Shown here: positions 50,515-62,125 of the stretch, piece by piece
How the letters are laid out: each line of letters starts with the position of its first letter
Position numbering within the stretch: the stretch's first letter is position 1
Assembly: GCA_028671895.1 (NCBI GenBank)
Contig: CM053799.1
Location: forward strand, 52,267,455-52,331,454
Origin: Oenanthe sinensis
Lineage: Eukaryota; Streptophyta; Magnoliopsida; Apiales; Apiaceae
Direction of reading: 5' to 3'
DNA: 64,000 nt
Program-made: the position numbers and the translations under genes
Notes under the pieces: generated by a model
The model's input: only the letters and a program-made list of their open reading frames with translations
Told to the model about the DNA's origin: nothing
The model's database searches: none

Positions 50515-52490
50515 TAACTTTTGGAAAATGATGTTATTCAATTTTGTCAAAAGTTTATGAGTACAGGTGAACTACCTGGTGAGGTTAATCAAGCATTGGT
50601 GTGTCTTATTCCAAAAGTTAGAGCGCCTCAGAAAATGACAGACCTTCGACCAATCTCTCTATGTAATGTATTGGTGAGGATTTTATCAAAAGTGATGTCT
50701 AATAGATTGAAAAGGTGTCTCAGTTTTATCATTTCGGACAAACAGAGTGCATCCATCAAGAGAAGGTTGTTAACGGATAATGCATTGTTAGCGTTTGAAG
50801 TTAACCATTATATGAGAAGGCGTACGCAAGAAAGTGTTGGATTAGCAGGTTTAAAAATCGATATTTCAAAAGCGTATGATAAATTGGAGTGGGGTTTTAT
50901 TCAGAATATGATGGTGAAGTTTGGATTTCATGAGGTTTGGATAAACAAGATTATGAAGTTTATTACAACAGTGTCTTACAATTTTCTACACATTGGCCAA
51001 GAATTTGGAAATGTCATTCCGCAATGTGGTTTACGCCAATGAGACCCAATATCGCCATACATTTATATATTATGTGGAGAAGGACTTAGCTCTATAATTC
51101 GCAGAAATGAAGAAGCAGGGCTTATTCATGGTTGTACTGTAGCTAAGGGAGCACTTACTATCTCACACCTATTGTTCGCAGATGATTGTTACCTCTTCTT
51201 TCGAGCTACAATATCTGAGGCTGATGTCATGAAAAGAATTTTGAACATGTATGAAACAATTTCAGGACAAGTGATTAATTTTAGTAAGTCAACGATCACA
51301 TTTTCATCAAATACAGGTGTTAGTACTAGACAGGAAATCTGCAACATGTTGGGTGTTGTAGAAATTCAAATGCCTAGAAAATATTTGGGAATACCTATGG
51401 TGATAGGACACAAAAGAGTGGCTGGTTTTGCGTTTTTGCAAGAGCGAGTAGAATTAAAGCTACAAAGTTGGAATAACTAAACAATTTCGAAAGGATGAAA
51501 GGTTACACTTCTTAAAACAGTAGCTCAGACCATCCCAAATTTCTGGATGTCATTAGTGTTGATTCCACTTGAGATTTGCGACGGGATTGAGAAGCGGATG
51601 AACTTGTATTAGTGGGGGAATGGGAATACTGGGAAAAGAATTTGATGGATGTCTTGGGATAGATTGTGTGTAGTGAAGGAGGATGGTCGCTTGGGTTTTA
51701 GGAAGCTAAGGGATTTTAACGTTGCTATGCTGGCGAAACAAGCTTGGAGAATCATTAACAATGAGAATCCGTTAGTAACCTCTCTTATGAAAGCTCGTTA
51801 TTTCCCACATATTTAGGAGCTTCATTAGGAACAAATCCGAGTTACGTGTGGCGTAGCATTCTTGAGGCACAGGGGTCTATTCGACAAGGATGTAGAAAGA
51901 GGATTGGAAACAGTGAAATTACGAGAATTTGGCATGCCTTGGTTGCCATGTAAAGAAAATTGGTATCTTACTACAGTGTTGCCAAAGGAATTGGAAAGTA
52001 CGACGGTGCAAAATCTTTTTGATGATAATAAGAGAGGATGAGACATAGATATTCTCCATGATATTTATGATGAGCGTGACACGGAACTGATTAAACAGAT
52101 ACCAATTCCTCTTCAAGATAGAGAAGACACATGTTACTGGATATTGAATGAGAATGGTGAATTTAGTGTCAAGAGTTGTTATAGAAGGATTCGTGGGGAA
52201 GTTAAATGTTTAGACAAAAGTTTTTGGAAAAGATTGTGGGGTTTAAAACTGTCAGGAAAGATCACGAACTTCCTATGGAGAATGTGTCGAAAAGTATTAC
52301 CTACTGCTAGTGCTCTGCTGGGGAAAAATGTTGATGTGGAGGAAGTTTGCAGTTGGTGTCAAATGTATAGAGATGATGATATAAATGTCCTGTTTGAATG
52401 TAGTTTTGCTAAACAAGTTTGGGAAGCAGTGAGGTTGCAACAACTGGTGGTTGTAAAGAATAACGATACAACAATGGACAATAACAAGTC
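50515..52490 (+). mobile_element. L1-type LINE fragment 2 (RT to zf-RVT), truncated at both ends
   Basis: Begins inside the RT linker (WENDVIQFCQKFMSTGELPG). RT motifs are LVCLIPKVRAPQKMTDLRPI, GLKIDISKAYDKLEW, a TGA for Gly within RQGDP (51040), and an intact catalytic box LLFADDCYLFF at 51170-51200. The linker 51480-52140 is broken. zf-RVT follows at 52150-52450 (LWGLKLSGKITNFLWRM, EEVCSWCQ, NVLFECSFAKQVW). Endonuclease and 3' end are absent. It differs clearly from the intron 1 LINE. Confidence 0.9.
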
Positions 52491-54808
52491 AACAGCCAAT
52501 CTACTCCAAATCTATGATCCTCGAACTCGAATGCACTTCAACTCGATCTTACGTCAACCCTGAAAATTGTAAGTAATGAGCTATACAGTCCAGTAAGTAA
52601 CCAATCAATCTAACTAGTCGGGCAAAGCAATATTTAATACATATAGCAAAACATAATTTTCGATACGATAACTATACAAAAAATTGTCGATACACTTTCA
52701 GATTCTTATTCGATATGATATGACAACCACATAGAGAACAATAACTTGTAACCCACGATTTATACTACAATCACTATAACTCGGTGAAAACGGTTCTTAA
52801 TTTTCACAAAACTGTCACTACAACCCGGTGACCTCGGTCCTAAATTTTTACAAACCATGGCATAAATCAAGGTCACAAAATTATTGTCAACACAAAACAC
52901 ATATAGGGTACGTACTACATATCACTTCAAAATATATCATCACTTAGCCCAAATTTAGATAATCAAACATACACATAATTTTAAAAATACTAGAAAGATC
53001 GATCGAAAACTTACCTCAACCTCACAAACCAATAATTCACACCATACTAAAACATATATTCGATCATTGATATCCAATCGAAAACATCACATCTTAAATT
53101 TCGAACATCTTCATGCTTTTAAATCTGATCAGATCTGAATTATGCATTTTTTACCCTCTAAACGATGTTTTCTGTAAAAACTCAAAACACAAAAGTCATA
53201 GATAACGGAAAGATTTTTCCAACAAGGTATGGCTCATCGAAAACGGACTCATAACGAATTGGGAATCAAATAAAACGTCCGCTGAATGGATATTCAAACT
53301 AAAAAACGAGGTTTGAATATGTTTTGTGATTTCGAGAATAGTTTAAAACATAATCCGAGAAGATAGTGTAAACAAAAGTTGCAGGGAACTGAAAGAGCTT
53401 TCCGAATCATCAAGAATCATCAAAATCCGAGCAACACTGAATTTTCTATGAATTTTAGAAGATTACAGAATTTTATGAGAAACATCTTACGAATTTTAAT
53501 AATAAAGATGAAGAAAACGAATCAAGATTTGTGTATCGAGAAAGATTATGAAGACATTAGGTGGCTCAAAAAGAATATGGAAGAATGAGGAGATAATAAT
53601 CTATATATAGAGCTATAAAATCCTAAACCAAAACCTACTTAGAATCCGTTATTCAAATTCGATCCACATTAGAAAAACTCATTAATCCAATCTAATTCTA
53701 ATTCTTAATATATACCAAAATTTAATCCTTTTTATTATTATTAATCTATTTTATTAAGATTATTATTCTTAATCTGCTGCTTAGTTTCTTTTAGCAGTAA
53801 TTCTATTTAGTCATAATTTGTATTTTGGGGCCGATTGGCCATGTTGAAGTTCTTTTTGATATATCATGACTTTCGAGTCCAATTAAGTATGTTATATTTG
53901 GCCAATTACACCGGAAAACTCAGTTTAATTATAAAAATAATAATTAATTTATAATTAATAAAAATAATTTTTATAATAATTTATTTGTAATTATAAATGA
54001 GTTCGAGTCCATTTTGATATTCAAATTCGATTGTAATTATAAACGAGCTCGAGTCCATTTTAATATTCAAATTCGATCCAAAATTTTCGATATGACTCGT
54101 TTAACTATGAGTTTTATAATTGAATATAACTCTTATATAAACTGGAGGGAGCCTATTAAACAAGTTCAAGATCGAGTTAGTCGCGGATAGTTGAACTTGA
54201 AGTTACACTCTACCCAGACATTTTAATAAGCGATCATTTAATTTACCTAGACTAGATTACAATGCAATGCACCGTAAAATTTGTGCATATCTATCTCTTC
54301 CCTTGTGCAAGACGAAACAAATTTCTGTGCATCTCAGTCATCTTTCAGGTACCAGGCGAGTTGAAAAAATAGACGATTCATAGAAGTACATGAAACTTCT
54401 GAATTAAAAAAGTACTACCGGCTAATCCAACCCGACACAGCTCCACCACTGACCAGCTTGCTCGTTAAGTCAAACAGCCTCTGCTCTAAAATCATCTTTT
54501 ACTCGTATATAATAATAATAGTATTTAGTACTGTATTAACGTGCTCTAGTAGACTAGTAGGAGTTATTTAGTACTAGTATTATGTACTGTTTGCCTCTAT
54601 AAATCTCTATCAGTCTAGCTAATTACTAATATAGCACCATTACGTATGCACGATATTACAAGCAGGGGTGGTCTGAAATTTACGGGGTCATAGATAAAAT
54701 TAATTTTTGAGACCTAACCTATATATACACTACTTATTTTTTATAATATATATATATATATAATTTAAAAGACAAAATTAATTTTTTCGACATATCATAT
54801 ATATATTC
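52491..54808. other. Non-coding stretch, probable degraded LTR on the minus strand
   Basis: No gene seen. Duplicated phrase CACTATAACTCGGTGA / CACTACAACCCGGTGA at 52775-52835, and a tandem repeat GAGTCCATTTTGATATTCAAATTCGA at about 54005 and 54053. CTCTATATATAG, read on the minus strand at about 53600, could be the TATA box of an old minus-strand LTR. Ends are not definable. Confidence 0.35.
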
Positions 54809-56369
54809 TGTTGGTGTAGGTGCCATAGAGGCAATACAATGTTTATTTTGATAAACCTTTATGTCAATTGATTATTCAATAAACATATTTATTATGACTT
54901 TAATTACTGCGATATATTTGTTAGCATAATAAATGTCCTTAGAATCATGATACACATTGTATAGTTTAGTACATGACTTGAACTTGAGATTATATAATAT
55001 ATCATATTCTTAAATGTCCCTAGTCGAGTATTATTATTATAGGACAATAATAATACATAAATAGACTAGTATGTTGTTTGACTGATAACCACATCTCATT
55101 GGTTATAAGTATGGGGATACTAAAGTCAATACATAGGTACATGTAGGAGTACATGATACTGGACAGACCCACAATGAGATTCTTCATGTTTAATAAAGTC
55201 ATAAGAAAGACTCACAGTGATAATGGTGTAATGATCCTTTGACTTGAGATCATTATATTTCTATACGAGGATTAATATACTTTGACTACATTAAAAGTTA
55301 CCTTTGACCGGGTGATGATAAAAGTGGACATCGGGTATATCATGAGTCGTATGAGAAATATGAATGATAGATAAAGGATTTAACCCTCCTATAATTAGGA
55401 GAGATATTATTGGCCTCTTGATTGAGTGAGACTATAAAATGCATGGCCGTGCTCAAATAATGATTTGTTTTCATAGTCTACTCATGGATCAAGTAAACCC
55501 GGATTAAATGTTGAAGAGGATGACTAAATACATGCCTCGAGTTTAATCTATAATATATATGGTTAAAGGGATTATATTACACGGAAACATTAATCACGAA
55601 AGGTTTTATCGAATCACGATTTAATTATTATTTAATTGGGTAGCAATGATGTATTACTAGATACCGCTCATTGTTTATAATTTTCTTGGAGAATAAAATT
55701 ATTGCTAATTAAATAATAGCCTATAGGGTCACACACATAGAGTACTTAAAGGAATAATTAATTTAAATTATAGATTTAAATTAATTGATGATTATTTGAA
55801 TTTTATTATATTAATTAAGTGAGACTTAATTAATTAAAATAATATAAATTCAAATTCGAATTTGAATTCTGCACTTAATAATTAAGTGTGACTTAGTTAT
55901 TAATTAAATAATAAAATTCGGTTTTATTATCCTAAACCTACATGGGCTAGGCTTTGCTGTTATGAGTTGCTATTATGGGCCTATTAACCAAACATTATAA
56001 ATAGATAATGTAGGGTTAATAGATAACTAGTTTTTAAGAAAAACGAACCCTAGCAGCAGCAAAGGCAGAGAGAAAAGGCAGAGGCAGAATTCGAAATCAT
56101 CAAAGGAGGCTAGTACATCCATTCCGTAATCAAGATCGTGAGACGTTCTTGAAGGTGCTCGTGTGGATACCATAGAGGTGCTTTCGAGAGGAAGACACAA
56201 GTCGTGAAAGCTAGGATCTCCGTTGAGTTCGTGTAAGTCAAGACCAGACAAAGGTATGATTCCGTTTCACCATAATCTGTCAATCTTATACATGATCCTG
56301 CGTTAGGGTTCCGAAATTTTCGTTATATTTACGTTTAATCCGCTGCATTTTATGCCTCGGAACCCAACA
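54809..56369 (+). repeat. 5' LTR of copia element C
   Basis: TGTTGGTGTAGGTGCC ... CGGAACCCAACA, 1561 bp, with TATAAATA at 55996 as the likely promoter. It is preceded by TATTC. Confidence 0.97.
55996..56003 (+). promoter_or_regulatory. TATA box of element C LTR
   Basis: TATAAATA about 370 bp before the LTR end, the only good TATA box in the LTR. Duplicated at about 63313 in the 3' LTR. Confidence 0.55.
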
Positions 56370-56370
56370 A

Positions 56371-56386
56371 TGGCATCAGAGCTACG
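56371..56386 (+). other. Primer-binding site of element C
   Basis: TGGCATCAGAGCTACG one base after the 5' LTR, a variant of the initiator tRNA-Met site. Confidence 0.85.
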
Positions 56387-56529
56387 TGTATAAGGGACTG
56401 ATTTGGTTACGTGTTTTATGTATTTGATGCATACATGCCTGTTTTGGTGACTGCCATGCCATGCTACTGCTTTGTCATAATCTGTTATGCGACTGCCATG
56501 CCTGTTATGAGACTGCTATGCTTCTGCCA

Positions 56530-57030
56530 ATATGTAACTGTCAGAGAATGTATATTCAGTGTCTGATCAGAGTTTGTGAAATTGGGGCTGGGTCAGAGTT
56601 TAACAAACTCTGATGGACTCGCTCAGAGTTTAATAAACTCTGATGGTCTGATCAGAGTTTAGCAGTAAACTATGATGGACTGTGTCAGAGTTTAACAAAC
56701 TCTGATGGACTCGCTCAGAGTTTAATAAACTCTGATGGTCTGATCAGAGTTTAGCAGTAAACTCTGATGGACTGTGTCAGAGTTTAACAAACTCTGATGG
56801 ACTCGCTCAGAGTTTAATAAACTCTGATGGTCAGGTCAGAGTATAGAGCATGGTCAGAGTTTAACAAACTCCGATGGTCTCTGATCAAAGTTTAGCAGTA
56901 AACTCTGATGGACTGTGCTGATCAGAGTTTAGCAGTAAACTCTGATGGACTGTGCTGATCAGAGTTTAGCAGTAAACTCTGATGGATTGTGCTGATCAGA
57001 GTTTAGCAGTAAACTCTGATGGACTGTATA
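56530..57030 (+). repeat. Higher-order CAGAGTTTA/TAAACTCTG array in the leader of element C
   Basis: The first 60-70 bases (GTAACTGTCAGAGAATGTATATTC ...) are shared with LTR family B at 22757 and 48632. Then a 92-bp compound unit repeats from 56592, 56684 and 56776. A 37-bp unit repeats from 56882, 56919, 56956 and 56993. Each unit contains one or more CAGAGTTTA-loop-TAAACTCTG inverted repeats. It lies between the PBS and gag. Confidence 0.95.
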
Positions 57031-57153
57031 AATTGCAGTGGGGAAAAAGGTCAACAGATATGATCTGTAGTTCAGAAATTGATGATTTCTGAATAGGACT
57101 GGTCTTCGAAAATAAAAAAAATTCCAAGCTGACCTGGCAGCTCGACCCCAGCT

Positions 57154-57224
57154 GGGGGCTGCCGCCCCCAGACCCCGCCCGGGGGCTGCCGCCCCCGAAC
57201 ACCCGCCCAGGGGCTGCCGCCCCC
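57154..57224 (+). repeat. Three GGGGGCTGCCGCCCCC hairpin units
   Basis: Copies at 57154-57169, 57181-57196 and 57210-57224 (last one shortened), each an inverted repeat (GGGGGC / GCCCCC), in a GC-rich island inside an AT-rich leader. Confidence 0.95.
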
Positions 57225-58583
57225 GGACCCCCGCAATATTTTATTTTGTGTACTTGAGCATGGTGCTGGTTATGGCCCTTAGACCCCTAGATTAATGGTT
57301 TTGGTTTTGGTTTTATAAATACGACTTGCATGTCGTTTTCTTCATTCTTGTAATTGTTTAACCTCGAATGTAACTCGAGTTTTCTTATGTAAGTACATTA
57401 GTATAGGTTGTATTCAATTATTCCATGTAATGTACTTGAAGATTGAAGGATGATCCAAGAGAGGAGCAAGCACCCATGGATACAAGAAGAATGAAGACAT
57501 GTAATTGTATTTATATTTCACCACCATAGATTGACTTTGATCCTTTCATTAGCTCGAAAGGATCACATAGGAAATGGGCCATAACCAAGCACGTTTACAT
57601 ACTGCACTTTACATATTGATGTATGAATGTATGTGTAGAGTAGAAGATGCATGCTTTAATTAGATTAATGATGTATGCATGTATTAGATACGTCACCCAT
57701 GCCATGCTAAACAAGATAAAATCTGTAATGATTTAAGATTTTAAAATTAACAAACGATCATGAGATTCTTGTGTTTATGAAATATGGATTTTTAAAACAC
57801 GGAATTGAGTATGGATTTTGATGTCTATAATTGGGATTTTCTGACAAAAACGGATATGCGTATTCGTAAGGCTGATGGGTTTTAAGTGTGACCACTGGTA
57901 TCCTCCATCTACCTGGGAAATGAACAATTTAAGATGTCAATTTGAAATATTTAGTTCAAGGAAAAATTGAGGATCTCTTCATGATGTGATCATGATCGTC
58001 GTAAATTTTCTAAACCCCTTAACAAAATATTAAGTTTTAATCGGATGCTTTCCAATGAATTAACACTCATCGAATCCTAGATCGATTAGGGGAAAGACTG
58101 TCAGTGGCAGGGGACTCCTATCTATCGTGGTGAGATACGACGAATATAAACGGTTATATTCGGCCGTTGTATCATTGGGTCAAACTTAACTGAGTCGTCA
58201 TAATAAGGTGAAAGTAAACGGTTATATTCAACCATTATGAACTTAGAAGCATAGAGTTTGGTTAAAAATCTATTAGATAGATAAGATCAATCGTTGCTCA
58301 CCAAACTATCCAAGAATTATATATGATATAATTGACAAATGTTGTCTACCTAAATAATCATTCTTAAGGACTTCCAGTGGTTGACTTAAGACATGACGAA
58401 ATATGGATCTTGGCTCACTAGAAAGAATTATGGGATATACTTTCCAAATTAATAGTAAGGGCTATTGATTTGATAAAAATAGTGGGAGATATATTATGAA
58501 TGTATCATAATCATTTGAACATAATAAATAACTCAGACAATCTAATGTTTATTTTGTGCTATTATCATTGTAGATACCAAGTA

Positions 58584-61500
58584 ATGACAAACAACACAAA
58601 CACACTATCCGTACGATCTGTCCTTGAGAAGGATAAACTGACAGGAGGAAACAACTTCCTAGACTGGCAGAGGAATTTGAGGATTGTCCTCAGGCAGGAG
58701 CGCAAGCTTCATGTCATTGATATTCCTCCGGCAGGTCCCCTTCCTGAGGGCGCTAATGTTGAGGAACGAGCGGCCCATACAAAGGATGAGAATGATGCAA
58801 CTGATGTTGCATGTCTTATGTTGGCAACTATGAGTGCTGAGCTTCAAAGACAACATGTGCATATGGATGCATATACTATCTATGAGCACTTGCAAAGCAT
58901 GTTTGCAAGCCAAACTCGTCAAGAAAGGTTCAACACGAGTAACTCACTCTTTAATTGCAAACAAGGGGCAAGTGAACCAGTTGGCCCACATGTTCTGAAG
59001 ATGATTGGTTACATTGAGTATCTTGATACTTTGGGTTTCTCGATTGGTCCGGAAACTGGTATTGACCTAATCTTGAATTCTCTGAACAACAAATTCACTC
59101 AGTTTGTTATGAACTACAATATGAATGAATTTGACAAAACACCTACTGAATTGTTGGCTATGTTGAGAACATATGAGACCAACATGAAGACGGCTGAACC
59201 TGCTCCCATACTGATGGTGGGCAATAAAGGTAAGGCCAAAGGGAAAGGCAAGTGGAAGGGTAAGAAGAAGACAGGTTCTGATTCTACACCCAAGCCAAAG
59301 TCAGGTCCCAAACAGGCTTTAAAGCCTAAAGGTGGGGTCGCTAAGGGTGAATGTCACTACTGTAAGAAAACTGGTCACTGGAAGAGAAACTGTTCAGTTT
59401 ACTTGGAGGATCTGAAGAAGAAGAGGGCTGAGCAAGCTTCTACTTCAGGTATATATGTTATAGAAGTCAATCTGTCTATTTCTACATCTTGGGTATTGGA
59501 TACTGGATGTGCTTCTCACATTTGTATAAATGTGCAGGAAATGCAAAGAAGTAGGACATTGGCTAAAGGAGAAATGGACCTACGAGTTGCCAATGGAGCA
59601 AGAGTTGCTGCTTTAGCTGTAGGAACATATTATTTATCTTTGCCCTCTGGGCTAGTTTTAGAACTGGATAATTGTTATTACGTGCCTGCGATTCGCAGAA
59701 ACATTATTTCTGTTTCTTGTTTGGACAAGAAAGGTTTTTCGTTTACAATAAAGGACAACAGTTGCTCTTTTGCTTTGAATGATTTAACCTATGGTGTTGC
59801 GCGTTTATTTAATGGTTTATATGTTCTTGACTTAGATAATTTTGTCTGTAATATAGAAAACAAACGACTTAAAGTTAATGACTCAAATCAAACATACCTC
59901 TGGCATTGTCGTCTAGGCCATATAAATGAGAAACGCATATCCAAATTACATAAGGATGGATACTTGGATAAGTTTGATTTTGAATCATACCAAGAATGCG
60001 AATCTTGTTTGCTTGGTAAAATGACTAAAGTCCCTTTCACTGGTAAGGGTCAAAGGGCCACTGAACGTCTGGAGCTAATACATAGTGATATATGTGGCCC
60101 AATGCGTGTGATGGCTAGAGGAGGCTACTACTACTTCATAACATTTACTGATGATTTCAGTAGATATGGGTATGTATATCTTATGAAGAATAAATCCGAT
60201 TCTTTTGAAAAGTTCAAAGAATACAAGGCTGAAGTAGAAAAGCAAATTGGCGGAGGTGCAAGTATTAAAATCTTACGATCTGATCGTGGAGGAGAATACT
60301 TGAGCACTGAATTTAAAGATTATTTAAAGGAGTGTGGTATTGTATCACAACTCACTCCGCCAGGTACACCTCAATGGAATGGAGTTTCAGAGAGGAGAAA
60401 TCGCACCTTGTTGGACATGGTACGATCGATGATGAGTCATGCAGATCTTCCAATTAGTTTCTGGGGTTACGCTCTAGAAACAGCGGCTTTCACACTTAAC
60501 CGTGTTCCTACTAAGAAGGTTCAAAAGACTCCATATGAGATATGGGAGAAGAAACGGTCAGGCATGAACTTTATGAAAGTTTGGGGATGCAAGGCGTTTG
60601 TGAAACGTCAAGTATCTGACAAGCTTGGACCTAAATCTGAAGAGTGCAATTTTGTGGGATACCCTAAAGAAACAAAGGCGTATTATTTTTATAGTCCTTC
60701 TGAGCAGAAAGTGTTTATTGCTCGAGATGCTGTTTTCATGAAAAGAGATTTTGTTTTCAAAAGAAACAGTGGGAGAACTATAGACCTCGATGAAGATCGA
60801 GAACCACAAAATAGCATTGAACTTGAAGTGGAACATGAGCAGGATAATGATAATGCTCAACAAACACAGGTTGTTCGTAGAACTGGTAGAATTCACCATG
60901 AGCCAGAGAGATATGGATTTCTCTTGACTCAATGTGGTGATTTGATGCTCATAGATGAAGATGAGCCTCTCACATACCAAGATGCTATGAACAGTCCAGA
61001 CTCTAGGAGATGGAATATCCGTTTTGATGAAACAGTCAAAGAGTATGGCTTTGTTCAAAACGAAGATAAACCTTGTGTTTACAAGAAGGTTAGTGGGAGT
61101 CATGTGGCATTCATAGTACTATATGTTGATGACATACTACTAATGGGGAATGACATACCTTCTCTCAAGGCTGTTAAGATTTGGTTAGGGAGCAACTTCT
61201 CTATGAAAGACTTAGGAGAAGCATCCTACATTCTAGGAATGAGGATCTATAGGGATAGATCTAGAAGGATGATCGGTCTAAGTCAGAGTACATACATCGA
61301 TAAGGTTTTGCATCGTTTTGGTATGCAAAATGCAAAAAGGGGATATGTCCCCTTGTCTCAAGGGATAACGATCTCTAAAGATCAGTGTCCGAAATCATTG
61401 GATGACAAGGACCGCATGAGTAAGTTTCCATATGCCTCAGCAATTGGATCCATCATGTATGCGATGGTATGTACTCGCCCAGATGTTTCGTATGCTTTAA

Positions 61501-62111
61501 GCATGACGAGCAGATACCAATCTAATCCAGGTGAAGGTCACTGGACGGCTGTCAAGAATATTCTAAAGTACTTGAAAAGGACTAAAGATTCATTCTTGGT
61601 GTATGGAGGAGAGGAAAAACTGGTTGTAAAAGGTTACACCGAATCAAGTTTTCAAACAGACAGGGATGATACTGTATCACAGTCTGGTTTTGTGTTTTGT
61701 CTAAACGGAGGTGCTGTAAGTTGGAAGAGTTCAAAACAAGAAACAGTAGCTGATTCTACAATGGAGGCTGAGTACATTGCAGCTTGTGAAGCGGCTAAGG
61801 AAGCTGTTTGGATTCGAAAATTCATTACTGATTTGGGAGTGGTTCCATCGATCGCAGATCCCATTGATCTATACTGCGATAATAATGGAGCCATTGCACA
61901 GGCTAAAGAACCTAGAGCTCACTCCCGAACCAAACACATACTCAGGAGATATCACCTCATTCGAGAGATTAATGAAAGGGGTGACATACACATATGTAAA
62001 GTGCACACAAATGATAACATTGCAGACCCACTGACCAAAGGCTTGTCGCAGAAGAAGCACGACGGTCACACTAGTTCCATGGGTATTAGATACATGGGTG
62101 ATTGGCTCTAG
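58584..62111 (+). CDS. Gag-Pol polyprotein of copia element C, with in-frame RT deletion
   Basis: One open frame of 1175 residues from ATG 58584 (MTNNTNTLSV; the frame is open upstream to 58500 but the family Gag starts here). Gag opens with LTGGNNFLDWQRNLRIVL. A basic stretch (KGKAKGKGKWKGKKK) precedes the CCHC knuckle CHYCKKTGHWKRNC (about 59350). Protease WVLDTGCASHIC is at about 59490. Pre-integrase is WHCRLGHINEKRI ... CESCLLGK. Integrase has HSDICGPM, FTDDFSRYGYVYLM, RSDRGGEY and the Glu of VSERRNRTLLDM. RT begins LTYQDAMNSPDSRRW but at about 61011 jumps directly to NIRFDETVKEYGF. The fingers and first catalytic Asp region are missing (an estimated 130-150 residues), while YVDDILLM remains. 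RNase H is complete (GYTESSFQTDRDD, STMEAEYIAACEA, DNNGAI). The frame is preserved but RT should not work. Confidence 0.95.
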   Translation: MTNNTNTLSVRSVLEKDKLTGGNNFLDWQRNLRIVLRQERKLHVIDIPPAGPLPEGANVEERAAHTKDENDATDVACLMLATMSAELQRQHVHMDAYTIYEHLQSMFASQTRQERFNTSNSLFNCKQGASEPVGPHVLKMIGYIEYLDTLGFSIGPETGIDLILNSLNNKFTQFVMNYNMNEFDKTPTELLAMLRTYETNMKTAEPAPILMVGNKGKAKGKGKWKGKKKTGSDSTPKPKSGPKQALKPKGGVAKGECHYCKKTGHWKRNCSVYLEDLKKKRAEQASTSGIYVIEVNLSISTSWVLDTGCASHICINVQEMQRSRTLAKGEMDLRVANGARVAALAVGTYYLSLPSGLVLELDNCYYVPAIRRNIISVSCLDKKGFSFTIKDNSCSFALNDLTYGVARLFNGLYVLDLDNFVCNIENKRLKVNDSNQTYLWHCRLGHINEKRISKLHKDGYLDKFDFESYQECESCLLGKMTKVPFTGKGQRATERLELIHSDICGPMRVMARGGYYYFITFTDDFSRYGYVYLMKNKSDSFEKFKEYKAEVEKQIGGGASIKILRSDRGGEYLSTEFKDYLKECGIVSQLTPPGTPQWNGVSERRNRTLLDMVRSMMSHADLPISFWGYALETAAFTLNRVPTKKVQKTPYEIWEKKRSGMNFMKVWGCKAFVKRQVSDKLGPKSEECNFVGYPKETKAYYFYSPSEQKVFIARDAVFMKRDFVFKRNSGRTIDLDEDREPQNSIELEVEHEQDNDNAQQTQVVRRTGRIHHEPERYGFLLTQCGDLMLIDEDEPLTYQDAMNSPDSRRWNIRFDETVKEYGFVQNEDKPCVYKKVSGSHVAFIVLYVDDILLMGNDIPSLKAVKIWLGSNFSMKDLGEASYILGMRIYRDRSRRMIGLSQSTYIDKVLHRFGMQNAKRGYVPLSQGITISKDQCPKSLDDKDRMSKFPYASAIGSIMYAMVCTRPDVSYALSMTSRYQSNPGEGHWTAVKNILKYLKRTKDSFLVYGGEEKLVVKGYTESSFQTDRDDTVSQSGFVFCLNGGAVSWKSSKQETVADSTMEAEYIAACEAAKEAVWIRKFITDLGVVPSIADPIDLYCDNNGAIAQAKEPRAHSRTKHILRRYHLIREINERGDIHICKVHTNDNIADPLTKGLSQKKHDGHTSSMGIRYMGDWL

Positions 62112-62125
62112 TGCAAGTGGGAGAT
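62111..62125 (+). other. Polypurine tract of element C
   Basis: GTGCAAGTGGGAGAT directly before the 3' LTR, overlapping the stop codon of the polyprotein. Confidence 0.8.

Noticed and set aside
56027..56251. Minus-strand 74-codon open frame repeated at 63344-63568
   Set aside because: It lies inside both LTRs of element C near the transcription start; the duplication is only because the LTRs are identical.
56555..57030. Regularly spaced repeats that look like a CRISPR array
   Set aside because: Plant nuclear context, units are compound inverted repeats with no unique spacers, and they lie in a retrotransposon leader.
60558..61103. Long antisense open frame on the minus strand
   Set aside because: It is the shadow of the element C polyprotein; no independent motif.
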